Shown here: piece by piece, positions 15,625-23,162 of the stretch
Position numbering within the stretch: position 1 is the first letter of the stretch
Layout of the letters: each line of letters begins with the position of its first letter
Source: DASUAS01 sp036502765
Lineage (GTDB): Bacteria > Actinomycetota > Acidimicrobiia > IMCC26256 > DASPTH01
Length of the DNA: 52,555 nt
Direction of reading: 5' to 3'
NCBI GenBank assembly: GCA_036502765.1
Contig: DASXXX010000147.1
Span: forward strand, 1 to 52,555
Translations under genes and position numbers: made by a program
Notes under the pieces: generated by a model
Told to the model about the DNA's origin: nothing
What the model saw: only the letters and a program-made list of their open reading frames with translations
The model's database searches: none

Positions 15625-16577
15625 AGGACCTCGAAGCACGCCTTGTCACGACCCTCCATGAGGTGGGCGACGACGACGAACTTCCTGAGCCCGATCTCGA
15701 TGACGTGTTCGCGCGCACGGGTCGGCGCAGCACAGCGCGACGACTCCTGGGCGGAGCCGTTGCCGTTGTGGTGCTCCTCGTCGCAGGAGGTCTCCTTGTC
15801 GTCGATCGTGACGGGAGTTCCCATCGAAAGATCAAGGCGACGGGGAGCCCGTCGACTGTCGCCCCGAGTGTCTCTGCAGCCCGACCGGTGCTCGATGGTT
15901 GCACGACGACGAGCGCGAGGGAGGCGGCCGGTGGCGCGAGTTGGTTTGACCCGGTTCCTGCGGAGGTGTTCGCAGATCCAGCGCGAGGCGGCTCCGGGCC
16001 ACTCGTCGTCTTCGAGAGAGGCGGGGGAGCATTGCTGCCCACGGGTGACGGGGTCGCCGGGGGCGGCAAGATCGCGAACGCCCAAGTCAACGGGCGCGAC
16101 GCTGACGTCGAGTTCTTCGGCACGTACGGTGGCGTCAACTGGGATTCTTCGTCTGGAGGGTCGGCGCATCTCGAGCAGCAGGGGCTCACCGAGGATGAGA
16201 TGCGCGCGGTGGCCGAGCAACTCGACGCAGGAACCGCGGCGCTTCCTCAAGGCCTCGTGTCGCTCGGAATGACCGACACGGTGACCGTGTCCACGTCGGA
16301 TTGCTACAACCAACAGGGTCAGAGCGCGAGCATCACTGAAATCCGCGGCGATCAGGCGAGCCGCTACAGCGAGGTCTTCTCCACCACGCCTCGCAACGCA
16401 ACTGCGCGGCAATTCGACCAAGACGACGCAACGATCGTGATCGTCACCGCCAACCCCGGAGCCCTTGACGTCGCGAACGCGACGTACCACGAAGCAACAC
16501 CGGAGGAATGGCGGCTTCTCTGCCTCGGCGCAGGCTCCTCGTGCGGGACGGCCGCCACGACCACGACCGTGCCATGA
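15621..16577 (+). CDS. Single-pass membrane protein, likely partner of the ECF sigma factor
   Basis: 318 residues, coupled to the sigma gene by a 4-base overlap. N-terminal cytoplasmic ~40 residues (DLEARLVTTLHEVGDDDELP), one membrane helix (LLGGAVAVVVLLVAGGLLVV), then an extracellular domain of ~250 residues with four Cys and a Thr-rich end (AATTTTVP). The N-terminal style (Leu-Glu-x-x-Leu, Asp-rich, then Arg-rich before the helix) is common in actinobacterial proteins encoded next to ECF sigma factors. No known enzymatic domain is recognised; anti-sigma role is inferred. Confidence 0.75.
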   Translation: MKDLEARLVTTLHEVGDDDELPEPDLDDVFARTGRRSTARRLLGGAVAVVVLLVAGGLLVVDRDGSSHRKIKATGSPSTVAPSVSAARPVLDGCTTTSAREAAGGASWFDPVPAEVFADPARGGSGPLVVFERGGGALLPTGDGVAGGGKIANAQVNGRDADVEFFGTYGGVNWDSSSGGSAHLEQQGLTEDEMRAVAEQLDAGTAALPQGLVSLGMTDTVTVSTSDCYNQQGQSASITEIRGDQASRYSEVFSTTPRNATARQFDQDDATIVIVTANPGALDVANATYHEATPEEWRLLCLGAGSSCGTAATTTTVP

Positions 16578-16887
16578 CTGCTTCACTGTGCCGACTTGTC
16601 CGCGACGGCAGGTTCGGTAGCTCACTCGTCGCTGGCTCAGCCGGTCGGTCCGGGAAACGGCTTGTTGCAACCAGCGTGGCAGACCATGGCGACGATGGCG
16701 CGGGCGGTGCGAGCATTTGGCGCGAGGAGGAAGACGGAGACGCCATCGCCGCCGACTTCGCCATGCAGTGGATCGCCATCGAAGACGAAGTCGAAGCGAC
16801 CGCGCGATCTGTTGTCTTCGCCGGGGTGGCCGCAGACCGTGGTTGCACGATGTCGCCAACGATCGCGGCAACGTGCAACAACACAGG
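16578..16887. other. Stretch without a confident gene
   Basis: Frames are open on both strands (for example minus 16637-16891), but none has start signals or a recognisable sequence. Base composition is slightly less GC-biased than in neighbouring genes. It could hold a decayed gene, but I cannot support one. Confidence 0.5.
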
Positions 16888-17376
16888 TCACCTGACCGGA
16901 TCGCGGCTCACGTCGTCATTGAATCGTGCCAGGAGTCGTCCGAGTTGGCGTCGGTCGGCGTCGCTCCAATCGTCGAGAAGCCGTGCGATGCGTTCCTTGC
17001 GCGCGAGTTGGACGGCACGCATGGTGCGACGACCCTTCGGAGAGATGCTGATGAGGCTGATGCGTCCGTCGCTGGGCTCGGAGCGGCGCACGACGAGCTT
17101 GGCCGCCTCCATGGTCGCGACCTGTCGGGTCACGGTGGTTGCGTCGAGGCCGAGGATGGACGCGAGACGGTTGATGCTGGCGGGCCCGGTCGTGTCGAGG
17201 GTGCGGGCCATCAGGTAACCGGCGCGATCGAGGTCCCGGTAGAGCTCCGATCGTCGGTGCATGCCTTCGAGCGTTCGCGTGAGGACCGCCATCTCGGTCT
17301 CGATGAGATCGAGCCCCTCGACCTGCGCCACGGCCGGCCGTCCGACACGCGACTCGGTGTTCCCTTCGGCAGCCAT
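16888..17376 (-). CDS. MarR-family transcriptional regulator
   Basis: 162 residues from ATG 17376. Winged-helix features: a long first helix (LIETEMAVLTRTLEGMHRRS), GPASINRLASILGLDATTVT as recognition helix-turn-helix, RQVATMEAAKLVVRRSEPSD and the wing GRISLISISPKGRR, then a dimerisation helix. ATG 17376 is chosen because the minus-strand box TATTAT lies 7 bases upstream; ATG 17406 lies inside an operator palindrome. It is divergent from the universal stress gene, and two perfect palindromes fill the space, so it very likely represses itself and its neighbour until a ligand releases it. Confidence 0.9.
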   Translation of the reverse strand: MAAEGNTESRVGRPAVAQVEGLDLIETEMAVLTRTLEGMHRRSELYRDLDRAGYLMARTLDTTGPASINRLASILGLDATTVTRQVATMEAAKLVVRRSEPSDGRISLISISPKGRRTMRAVQLARKERIARLLDDWSDADRRQLGRLLARFNDDVSRDPVR

Positions 17377-17378
17377 CG

Positions 17379-17393
17379 GCTGTATAATACAGC
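17379..17393. promoter_or_regulatory. Palindrome containing -10 boxes for both marR (-) and usp (+)
   Basis: GCTGTATAATACAGC is a perfect 7+1+7 palindrome. It contains TATAAT on the plus strand (17383-17388) and TATTAT on the minus strand (17389-17384, 7 bases before ATG 17376). A repressor bound here would block both promoters. Confidence 0.75.
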
Positions 17394-17394
17394 T

Positions 17395-17419
17395 AACTAC
17401 CTGCATGATGCAGGTAGTT
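17395..17419. promoter_or_regulatory. 25-bp palindrome, probable MarR operator
   Basis: AACTACCTGCAT and ATGCAGGTAGTT flank one central G: a perfect 12+1+12 inverted repeat. Size and position between two divergent genes, one a MarR-type regulator, fit an operator. It lies just after the expected start site of the usp transcript, so it would also act as a roadblock. Confidence 0.8.
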
Positions 17420-17456
17420 CGAGAGCCGAGAGAGACCGCGCGGAGGGAGAACGACC

Positions 17457-17942
17457 ATGACCCACACCATCGTGGCAGGGGTCGACGGCTCGACGAACAG
17501 CTTCGCCGCCCTTGCCGCCGCCGCCGAGCTCGCCGAGCAGTCCGGCTCGCGACTCGCGGTTGTCTTTGTGCACGACCCGGGCGTGGCACATGCCATCGCG
17601 GCCACCTACGAAGGCACGGCGGAGCCGATCATCGAACGGACCCTCGCCGAACTCGAGGCAGCGAGCCGCGAACGCGCCTTCGACCTCCTCGCCGATCGGG
17701 TTCTCGAGTGGACGTTCGACGTCATCGCCGGCCAGGCGGCCCACGGGCTCATCGACGCTGCGACCCGCGAAGACGCCTCGCTCATCGTGGTCGGCGGCCG
17801 CGGCCACAGCGTGCTGGGTGGCCTCATCCTCGGTTCGGTTGCACAGAAGCTGGTGCGGTCGTCACCGATCTCGGTGCTCGTCGTCCGCCACCCAGTGGTC
17901 AACGACAACCCGGTCGCACGGCTGCAGCACAGCGCACCATGA
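17457..17942 (+). CDS. Universal stress protein (UspA family, ATP-binding type)
   Basis: 161 residues from ATG 17457, with GGAGGGAG a few bases upstream. Single Usp domain: first strand TIVAGVDGSTNSFAAL (the Asp that contacts the nucleotide), and the late phosphate-binding loop VVGGRGHSVLGGLILGSVA matching G-2x-G-9x-G-S. Such proteins bind ATP and help dormancy or stress survival. Divergent from and probably controlled by the MarR-type regulator. A T-A-rich -10 (TATAAT) is unusual for this GC-rich window and implies strong expression when derepressed. Confidence 0.93.
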   Translation: MTHTIVAGVDGSTNSFAALAAAAELAEQSGSRLAVVFVHDPGVAHAIAATYEGTAEPIIERTLAELEAASRERAFDLLADRVLEWTFDVIAGQAAHGLIDAATREDASLIVVGGRGHSVLGGLILGSVAQKLVRSSPISVLVVRHPVVNDNPVARLQHSAP

Positions 17943-18008
17943 CCGAATGCAGGAATCGAGCGCGCTCGCGCTGAACGCGCGGCAGCGTCCGTGCTGTCGA
18001 CACAGTCC

Positions 18009-18926
18009 TCATGGACGAACGCTGATGATCGTCTTCCCCTTGGGTCGCTCGGTCGGGTTGAGGGCCGCAACGGCATCGTCGAGGGTCGCGACATTGCCGA
18101 TGTTCGTCCGCAAGCTTCCGTGACGCACTCGCCGGATGATCTCACCCAGTTGGGCGCGATCGGACTCGACAACGAAGTCGATCGCCAGACCGTCCGCGGG
18201 CCGCGCCTCGGGCGGCCCGACGATCGTCACCAGCGTTCCTCGGGCTCGAACCAGGCCTGCCGACTGCTTCTGGATGTCGCCGCCGATGACATCGAAGACC
18301 AGATCGACTTCGCCCATGTCTTCGAGCGCGTCGTTGTCGAGGTCGAAGAACTCGTGCGCGCCGAAGTCGAGCGCCTTCTGACGGTCGGCGGCGCGTCCGG
18401 TGCCGATGACGTACGCACCGAACTCACGTGCGAGCTGGGTCACCATCGACCCGACCGCACCGGCCGCGCCGTGCGCGAGGACGCTCTGCCCAGCTTGGAG
18501 GCGGCCGTGGTCGAAGAGTCCCTGCCACGCGGTCAGGCCCGAGATCGGCAGGCTCGCTCCCACCGTGAAGTCGACGTCGCCCGGCAGTGGCGCGAGGTTG
18601 CGCGCCTCGACGGCCACGTGCTCCGCCAGGGTCCCGTCGCGATACCAGTCGGTGAGACCGAACACCCGTTGTCCCACCGACAATCCCGTCGTGCCGTAGC
18701 CGAGGGTGGTGACGACTCCGGCGAGCTCGTGGCCCGGGATCGACGGTGTTCGGTCGCGGTCGAGGCGGTCGGTCCAAGTGGAGGGCCACGCCAACTCGGT
18801 CGCGACGAACCCCGACGCACGAACCTGAACCGTGACGTCGTTGATCGCCGCTTCCGGATCGGGGCGCTCCACCAGCGTCATCCCAGCCGTACCTGCGGCC
18901 TCATCCGTCACCACGATCGCCTTCAT
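18009..18926 (-). CDS. Zinc-independent medium-chain oxidoreductase (quinone oxidoreductase-like)
   Basis: 305 residues. Open GroES-like domain (PEAAINDVTVQVRASGF, PSIPGHELAGVVTTLG) then a Rossmann domain with VLAHGAAGAVGSMVTQLA and GTGRAADRQKALDFGAHEF. No structural or catalytic zinc Cys cluster is present, which places it with NADP-dependent quinone/enone reductases. It would reduce quinones or activated alkenes with NADPH. It reads convergently toward the universal stress gene, and detoxification would suit that setting. Confidence 0.9.
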   Translation of the reverse strand: MKAIVVTDEAAGTAGMTLVERPDPEAAINDVTVQVRASGFVATELAWPSTWTDRLDRDRTPSIPGHELAGVVTTLGYGTTGLSVGQRVFGLTDWYRDGTLAEHVAVEARNLAPLPGDVDFTVGASLPISGLTAWQGLFDHGRLQAGQSVLAHGAAGAVGSMVTQLAREFGAYVIGTGRAADRQKALDFGAHEFFDLDNDALEDMGEVDLVFDVIGGDIQKQSAGLVRARGTLVTIVGPPEARPADGLAIDFVVESDRAQLGEIIRRVRHGSLRTNIGNVATLDDAVAALNPTERPKGKTIISVRP

Positions 18927-19022
18927 GTGGGCCTCTTTCCCTCTATCCGTCCGCGTTCACACCACATCTTCGATTCACCAATTGTCAGCGGCGAGAAACC
19001 TCGGTGTCCGCGACAGGTGACG

Positions 19023-19685
19023 ATGACCGAGGCAACCCTCACGCGTAGCCTCGGGCCCGTGCCGATCCCCGCCCGCCCGTTGCATGCGCACGACCTCGAC
19101 GCCGACCCGTTCGTGCAGTTCCAGCGCTGGTTCGACGACGCCCGCGAGCACGGGCAACTGCAGCCCGACGCCATGGTCGTCGCCACCAGCACGCCCGACG
19201 GCCGACCGTCAGCTCGCATGGTGTTGCTGCGTGGAGTCGACGGTCGTGGCTTCTGCTTCTACACCAACTTCGACAGCCGCAAAGGCGAGGGGCTCGCCGC
19301 CAACCCGCACGCGGCGATCGCGTTGCACTGGCCCGAGGTGCTGCGCCAGGTGCGCGCGACGGGACGCGTCGAGCGCGTGACCGACGAAGAGTCCGACGCC
19401 TATTGGTACGCGCGACCGCGCGAGAGCCGGATCAGCGCGTGGGCATCGGCGCAGAGCGAGCCGATCGCGACGCGCGAGGAACTGGAAGCGCACGTCGGTG
19501 AATTGGAGGAGCGCTTCGCCGGCGGCGACGTGCCGCGGCCCGACGGGTGGGGCGGGTTCCGTGTCGTGCCCGACGAGCTCGAGTTCTGGCAGCACCGCGA
19601 CGACCGCCTGCACGACCGGTTCGTCTACACGCGCGCAGGCGACAGCTCAGATCACGATTGGCAGGTCGTCCGGCTCCAACCGTGA
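19023..19685 (+). CDS. pdxH: Pyridoxamine/pyridoxine 5'-phosphate oxidase
   Basis: 220 residues, the family's usual length. FMN-binding split-barrel motifs: MVVATSTPDGRPSARMVLLR, GFCFYTNFDSRKGEGL, ALHWPEVLRQVRATGRVERV. The family signature at the C terminus is present: PDELEFWQHRDDRLHDRFVY, close to the canonical EFWQGxxxRLHDR with His in place of Gly. It oxidises PNP or PMP to pyridoxal phosphate with O2 in the cytoplasm, the last step of the salvage route. ATG 19023 gives the normal N terminus. The 3' end overlaps the convergent membrane protein gene by 39 bases. Confidence 0.94.
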   Translation: MTEATLTRSLGPVPIPARPLHAHDLDADPFVQFQRWFDDAREHGQLQPDAMVVATSTPDGRPSARMVLLRGVDGRGFCFYTNFDSRKGEGLAANPHAAIALHWPEVLRQVRATGRVERVTDEESDAYWYARPRESRISAWASAQSEPIATREELEAHVGELEERFAGGDVPRPDGWGGFRVVPDELEFWQHRDDRLHDRFVYTRAGDSSDHDWQVVRLQP

Positions 19686-20447
19686 CCGGTCGAGGGTCTC
19701 GATGATCGTCACCAGCACGACGAGGCGACCCAACACCCACAGCCACGCGATGAGCGCGAACACCACGCCGATGGTCCCGTAGAGCGCCGACGACTTCTCC
19801 ACCAGTCGCGGCACGACGAACGCGCCCGCCACCTTGAGCACTTCGAGCCCGATCGCGCCGGTGATCGACCCGGGCAGGAGGCTCCGCCACGGCGGTCGGG
19901 GACGATTGGGGAGGATCCACGACGTCCACAGCCACAGTGCGGTGTTGACCGACAGGCTGCCCGCCAACACCAGCGGCGCGGCGAGCGCGGGGAGCGCCGC
20001 GAACCCGGCGGTGACGAAGCTCCCGATCGCCAGCAGCACGCCGCTCCCGGCCAGCCATCCGAGGCCCACCACCCGGGCGCGGGTGACGCGCGACGGCACC
20101 CCCCAGGCGACGTCGTACGCGCTCGCGACCGAGACCGCGAAGCTGCTTCCCACCCACACGAGGCCGATGATGCCCACGATGCTCGCGACCTTCGCGCTGT
20201 GCTGCGCGGTGTTCACCGCGTCGATCACGGTCTTGGCCGCGTCGCCGTGCAAGCCGAGCCAGCTCACGATGTCCGCGGCCACGTCGTCGTTGCCGGTGGC
20301 GAGGATGCCGACGATCGCGACCGCGAGCACGCACAAGGCGAACAGGGCGAACAAGCCGTAGAGGGTGATGGCGGCCGCGCTGACGCGACCATTGAGCTCC
20401 GAGTACCGCCGGGCGATGGCGCGCACGTGCTCGATGATCCCGCGCAC
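19647..20447 (-). CDS. YihY/BrkB-family integral membrane protein
   Basis: 266 residues from GTG 20447, with GAGAGGAG 6 bases upstream. Six membrane segments in the YihY pattern: ITLYGLFALFALCVLAVAIVG, a segment at SIVGIIGLVWVGSSFAVSV, then GWLAGSGVLLAIGS, LPALAAPLVLAGSLSV, GSITGAIGLEVLKVAGAF and the conserved end SSALYGTIGVVFALIAWLWV. The family was first called ribonuclease BN by mistake; its function is still unclear, perhaps transport or envelope integrity. Confidence 0.88.
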   Translation of the reverse strand: MRGIIEHVRAIARRYSELNGRVSAAAITLYGLFALFALCVLAVAIVGILATGNDDVAADIVSWLGLHGDAAKTVIDAVNTAQHSAKVASIVGIIGLVWVGSSFAVSVASAYDVAWGVPSRVTRARVVGLGWLAGSGVLLAIGSFVTAGFAALPALAAPLVLAGSLSVNTALWLWTSWILPNRPRPPWRSLLPGSITGAIGLEVLKVAGAFVVPRLVEKSSALYGTIGVVFALIAWLWVLGRLVVLVTIIETLDRSRLEPDDLPIVI

Positions 20448-20485
20448 CCGGCTCCTCTCGTCTCGCTGTCGGCGACGCGCATGTA

Positions 20486-20491
20486 TACCGT
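20486..20491 (+). promoter_or_regulatory. TANNNT -10 box for the 85-residue protein, overlapping a minus-strand TATACA
   Basis: TACCGT ends 6 bases before ATG 20498. On the minus strand TATACA (20487-20482) overlaps it and is well placed to serve the BrkB gene with a ~30-base leader carrying its ribosome site. Confidence 0.5.
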
Positions 20492-20497
20492 GTCGGC

Positions 20498-20755
20498 ATG
20501 CGACGCTCGATCGACGACGCCACCGACGACCATCCCGACGACGACGACGAGCGGCCGCCGGTCTCGTGGGCGGTTGCGCTCAGCGACGACTGCGACGCCT
20601 GCGGGATGGGTGAACCACGCGTCGTCCTCACGATGGAAGAGGTCGGCCGCGCCGGGCTGGGCCTCGTGGCGCACCTGGCGCCGGCGACGGCCCGCCGCCT
20701 GCGGGTCGCGATCTCGGCCGCCCTGAAGGAGATCGGCGAGGACCCCGGTCCCTAA
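20498..20755 (+). CDS. Small hypothetical protein
   Basis: 85 residues. Very acidic N terminus (DDATDDHPDDDDE), then VSWAVALSDDCDACGMGEP with a CxxC pair, and two predicted helices (VLTMEEVGRAGLGLVAHL, PATARRLRVAISAALKEIG). No family recognised. The leaderless-type -10 box, the coding-like sequence and the tight spacing to neighbours support a real gene. The CxxC might bind a metal. Confidence 0.65.
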   Translation: MRRSIDDATDDHPDDDDERPPVSWAVALSDDCDACGMGEPRVVLTMEEVGRAGLGLVAHLAPATARRLRVAISAALKEIGEDPGP

Positions 20756-20758
20756 GGT
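20753..20758 (+). promoter_or_regulatory. TANNNT -10 box made partly from the preceding stop codon
   Basis: TAAGGT starts with the TAA stop of the 85-residue gene and ends 7 bases before ATG 20766. It supports ATG 20766 over GTG 20757 as the start of the next gene. Confidence 0.5.
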
Positions 20759-20765
20759 GGCATCC

Positions 20766-21047
20766 ATGGCCGTCGAAGGGGTCGGTGAACCCGTGAGCCA
20801 ACCGGACCGAACGGCACCGACCCGCCGTCTCCAACCGGGTCAGGCGCCGGCGATCTGGGGTGTGGTCGCCGCCGGGTGGGCGGTCTTCCTCCTCCCGCTG
20901 TTCTTCGGGGCCGTCGCGTTCGCCCTGGGTGGCTACGCCTGGTGGCGGGGCGAGCGTCGGGGTCGGTGGCTCATGATCGCGGCCGTCGTCGCCACGCTCG
21001 TCGGCCTCGGCATCAGCCTGCTCCCCGACTGGTTCGTCTCGAACTGA
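20766..21047 (+). CDS. Small membrane protein with two transmembrane segments
   Basis: 93 residues. A polar ~30-residue N terminus (PDRTAPTRRLQPGQAPAIWG) precedes two hydrophobic helices, GVVAAGWAVFLLPLFFGAVA and WLMIAAVVATLVGLGISLLP, joined by a Trp/Arg-rich turn (GGYAWWRGERRGR). The layout is that of DUF4190-like small membrane proteins common in actinobacteria, but I do not assign a family with certainty. Start chosen from the -10 box at 20753-20758. Confidence 0.65.
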   Translation: MAVEGVGEPVSQPDRTAPTRRLQPGQAPAIWGVVAAGWAVFLLPLFFGAVAFALGGYAWWRGERRGRWLMIAAVVATLVGLGISLLPDWFVSN

Positions 21048-21068
21048 GCGCGCCGTCGCGGCAGCAAC

Positions 21069-21785
21069 TCAACGGATGGCGCCGAGGTGCACGACGTACC
21101 ACTGGCCGCGCCACGAGATGAGCGACGTCACCGGGAACGAGCCCGTCTGACCATCGACCTCGTACTGCATCGTGGTGCCGTAGACGCGCCAGTACGAGCC
21201 CTTGTTCGACTCTTCACCCGGCTGCACGAAGACGGCCTGGGCGTCGGGCACGCTGATGCCGGTGAACGCGGCGTTCGCCGCGTTCGCGCCGAGTTGCGCG
21301 TGCAGCGTGTGGATGTCTTCCTCGTAGTTGGCGATCAGCCGGTTCTGGTAGTCGCCGGCGGGATCGCTGATCGCCTTCACCTGGAGGTACGCGCTCTTCG
21401 GGAAGAAGAACGGCAGCGCGAGCTCGGGCTTGTCCTGGCGGATCGCTTCCCAGAGATCATCGACTCCGGTGGTGAAGGTCGTGCCCGACGCGCTGGGTCG
21501 TTCGTCGGTCTGGGGCAGCGCGCCGGGATCGCCCGTGGCCGGTGTGGTGGTGGTCGCACTGGCGACGCTCGTACTCGGAGCAGCGGGCGCGGTGCTCGTC
21601 GTGGGCGCAACCGATGTGGTCGTCGTGTCGATCTCGACGAAGGTCGTGAGACGGCCGAGGGTGTAGGCGGAGCGAGGCACCCTCGCTTCGCCCGCAGTCA
21701 CGAACAGGATGCCGACGAGCGCGGCCACGAGCGCGACGCCGAAGGTCGTCCCCCGTTGGATCCGCTCCTCCCGCACATCCGGCAC
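21069..21785 (-). CDS. Membrane-anchored extracellular protein of unknown function
   Basis: 238 residues from GTG 21785. One N-terminal membrane segment (FGVALVAALVGILFVTAG), a Thr-Ser-Pro-Ala linker (about residues 54-88), then a compact domain with DDLWEAIRQDKPELALPFFF, YEEDIHTLHAQLGANA and a closing SFPVTSLISWRGQWYVVHLG. The domain has the look of a secreted NTF2-like or lipoprotein-type fold, but I do not recognise the family. GTG is supported by the minus-strand box TAGCTT 6 bases upstream. Confidence 0.72.
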   Translation of the reverse strand: MPDVREERIQRGTTFGVALVAALVGILFVTAGEARVPRSAYTLGRLTTFVEIDTTTTSVAPTTSTAPAAPSTSVASATTTTPATGDPGALPQTDERPSASGTTFTTGVDDLWEAIRQDKPELALPFFFPKSAYLQVKAISDPAGDYQNRLIANYEEDIHTLHAQLGANAANAAFTGISVPDAQAVFVQPGEESNKGSYWRVYGTTMQYEVDGQTGSFPVTSLISWRGQWYVVHLGAIR

Positions 21786-21791
21786 CGGGCG

Positions 21792-21818
21792 AAGCTATGC
21801 GCCGGGCGGTCCTATCGT
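21792..21818. promoter_or_regulatory. Two divergent leaderless -10 boxes within a 39-base intergenic gap
   Basis: Minus strand TAGCTT (21797-21792) is 6 bases before GTG 21785; plus strand TATCGT (21813-21818) is 6 bases before GTG 21825. The -35 region of each promoter must lie within or beyond the other's -10 area. Confidence 0.55.
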
Positions 21819-21824
21819 GAGGGC

Positions 21825-22163
21825 GTGATCGACGATCCCCACGAAGCGCCCGCGGAGCCCGAAGGCGAACCCGAAGGCGAGCCCGAAGGCGAGCCCGCGG
21901 GCGGCGAGTGGGAACGCCCGATCGACAAGTTCCGTCGCAGCGGCGCGGGCAGTGTGATCGCCGCGGGCCTGCTCGGCGTGCGCGACGCGCTCGAGGGTCG
22001 TCCCGAGCGCGAAGAGCCCGCCATCGTCTCCGCCGCGCCCGAGCCCAAGCTCGACCACATCGACATCGTGCTCGACCCCGACCACCCGGAACGCTCGCGA
22101 GCCGTCGTCTATCTCCCGCCGCCCGCCGATCCGGCCAGTGACGCGAGCGACACCGACGACTGA
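21825..22163 (+). CDS. Hypothetical acidic protein with EPEG repeats
   Basis: 112 residues from GTG 21825. An early repeat of Glu-Pro-Glu-Gly (EPEGEPEGEPEGEPAG) is encoded by near-identical 12-base units (gaacccgaaggc/gagcccgaaggc) at about 21859-21899. Then ERPIDKFRRSGAGSVIAAGL and LGVRDALEGRPEREEPAIV, and a C-terminal part DIVLDPDHPERSRAVVYLPP. The middle segment looks conserved-protein-like; function unknown. Confidence 0.65.
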   Translation: MIDDPHEAPAEPEGEPEGEPEGEPAGGEWERPIDKFRRSGAGSVIAAGLLGVRDALEGRPEREEPAIVSAAPEPKLDHIDIVLDPDHPERSRAVVYLPPPADPASDASDTDD

Positions 22164-22170
22164 ACGCGCG

Positions 22171-23139
22171 CTATTCCATCGCGCCGATGGCCGGCAGGCT
22201 GCCCACGTACAACGACGCGAAGAACAGTCCTGCGGGTTGCGCCTTCAAGACGGTGTCGAGCCAGCCGATCGTCACGAGCGCCACGAGCTCGAAGTGCGGA
22301 TCGCTCTGCTGTACGAACGGACCCTCGTGCGACGCGTTCCAGAGGCTGACGACGTTCTTCGGCTGCTGGAGGACGGTGCGGTCCCAGGTGATGGCGTCGC
22401 CGTACGGGTTGTAGACGTCCTGGTCGCTCAGCACGTGCAGGATCGGTCGCCCGTTGGGTTGGTACCAGCCGTAGTACTGGAGGTCGGCGGCGTAGGAGAC
22501 GACGCCGCGCACGCGCGGGTCGAGCTTGAACGGGACGTACCCGATGCCGTACGCGATCGCGGCGCCGTCCGAGTGACCGGCCACGGCGATCCGGTTCGGA
22601 TCGATCAGGCCCCCGAGTGCTGGATCACCGGACGTCGACCGCGCCAGCACCTGCGTCGTGACGAATCGGGTGTCCGGGAAGAGGTCGTCCCAGCCAACGG
22701 TGTCGGTCGGTCCCGCGGGCTGGCCGCTCAGCAGCGGATACCGCGGCGCCGCCACGACGTAGCCCGCGGCCGCGATCCGGGTGAGCAGCGGCGCGTACGT
22801 CGACGGGGTCGCGCCGTATCCGTGCGCGAACACGACCAGCGGGAACGGACCGCCGCCGTCGGTGGGGTACCAGACCGTCGTCGGCAGTTGGCGCGACGAC
22901 GAGCCCGGGTAGTTCTCGAATGCCGGCGTCGGCCGTGACGTGTCGACGAACGTGAACTGCCGGGTCCCGACCGCGTGGGTGCCCGTGGGGATCGGGGTGA
23001 TCGGGCCCGGCGGCGGCGGCGGTGGTGGGATGCACCCGGCCGCGACGACGGCCGCGAGCGCGACCCCGAGCGCGGCGACGAGGGCACGTCGGCGCGCGGC
23101 CGGACGCGGAGTCCGTGGAGTCGGGGTCGTCGGGGGCAC
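22171..23139 (-). CDS. Secreted alpha/beta-hydrolase lipoprotein (chlorophyllase/PAF-acetylhydrolase-like)
   Basis: 322 residues from GTG 23139. Signal peptide ends ALAAVVAAGC, a lipobox, followed by seven prolines. The hydrolase domain shows PLVVFAHGYGATPSTYA (oxyanion region), AVAGHSDGAAIAYGIGYV (nucleophile elbow GHSDG), VLSDQDVYNPYGDA (likely acid) and NASHEGPF (likely His). Probably an esterase acting outside the membrane; substrate unknown. A perfect hairpin covers the start codon, which may tie its translation to that of ribB just upstream. Confidence 0.82.
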   Translation of the reverse strand: MPPTTPTPRTPRPAARRRALVAALGVALAAVVAAGCIPPPPPPPGPITPIPTGTHAVGTRQFTFVDTSRPTPAFENYPGSSSRQLPTTVWYPTDGGGPFPLVVFAHGYGATPSTYAPLLTRIAAAGYVVAAPRYPLLSGQPAGPTDTVGWDDLFPDTRFVTTQVLARSTSGDPALGGLIDPNRIAVAGHSDGAAIAYGIGYVPFKLDPRVRGVVSYAADLQYYGWYQPNGRPILHVLSDQDVYNPYGDAITWDRTVLQQPKNVVSLWNASHEGPFVQQSDPHFELVALVTIGWLDTVLKAQPAGLFFASLYVGSLPAIGAME

Positions 23140-23150
23140 GACGCCCCCGA
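23130..23150 (-). other. Perfect 8-bp hairpin enclosing the GTG start of the esterase gene
   Basis: TCGGGGGC (23130-23137) pairs with GCCCCCGA (23143-23150) around ACGAC. The GTG (23139-23137 on the minus strand) is partly in the stem. In a ribB-esterase transcript this would hide the start until the hairpin is opened; alternatively it ends ribB transcription, though no T-tract follows. Confidence 0.5.
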
Positions 23151-23162
23151 GAATAACGGTGT

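Noticed and set aside
16637..16891. Minus-strand frame of 84 residues in the 16.6-16.9 kb gap
   Set aside because: No ribosome site, no -10 box and no recognisable sequence; a decayed gene is possible but not supported.
17991..19022. Plus-strand open frame leading into pdxH
   Set aside because: It is antisense to the quinone-oxidoreductase-like gene, whose Rossmann motifs are clear; PdxH homology starts at ATG 19023.
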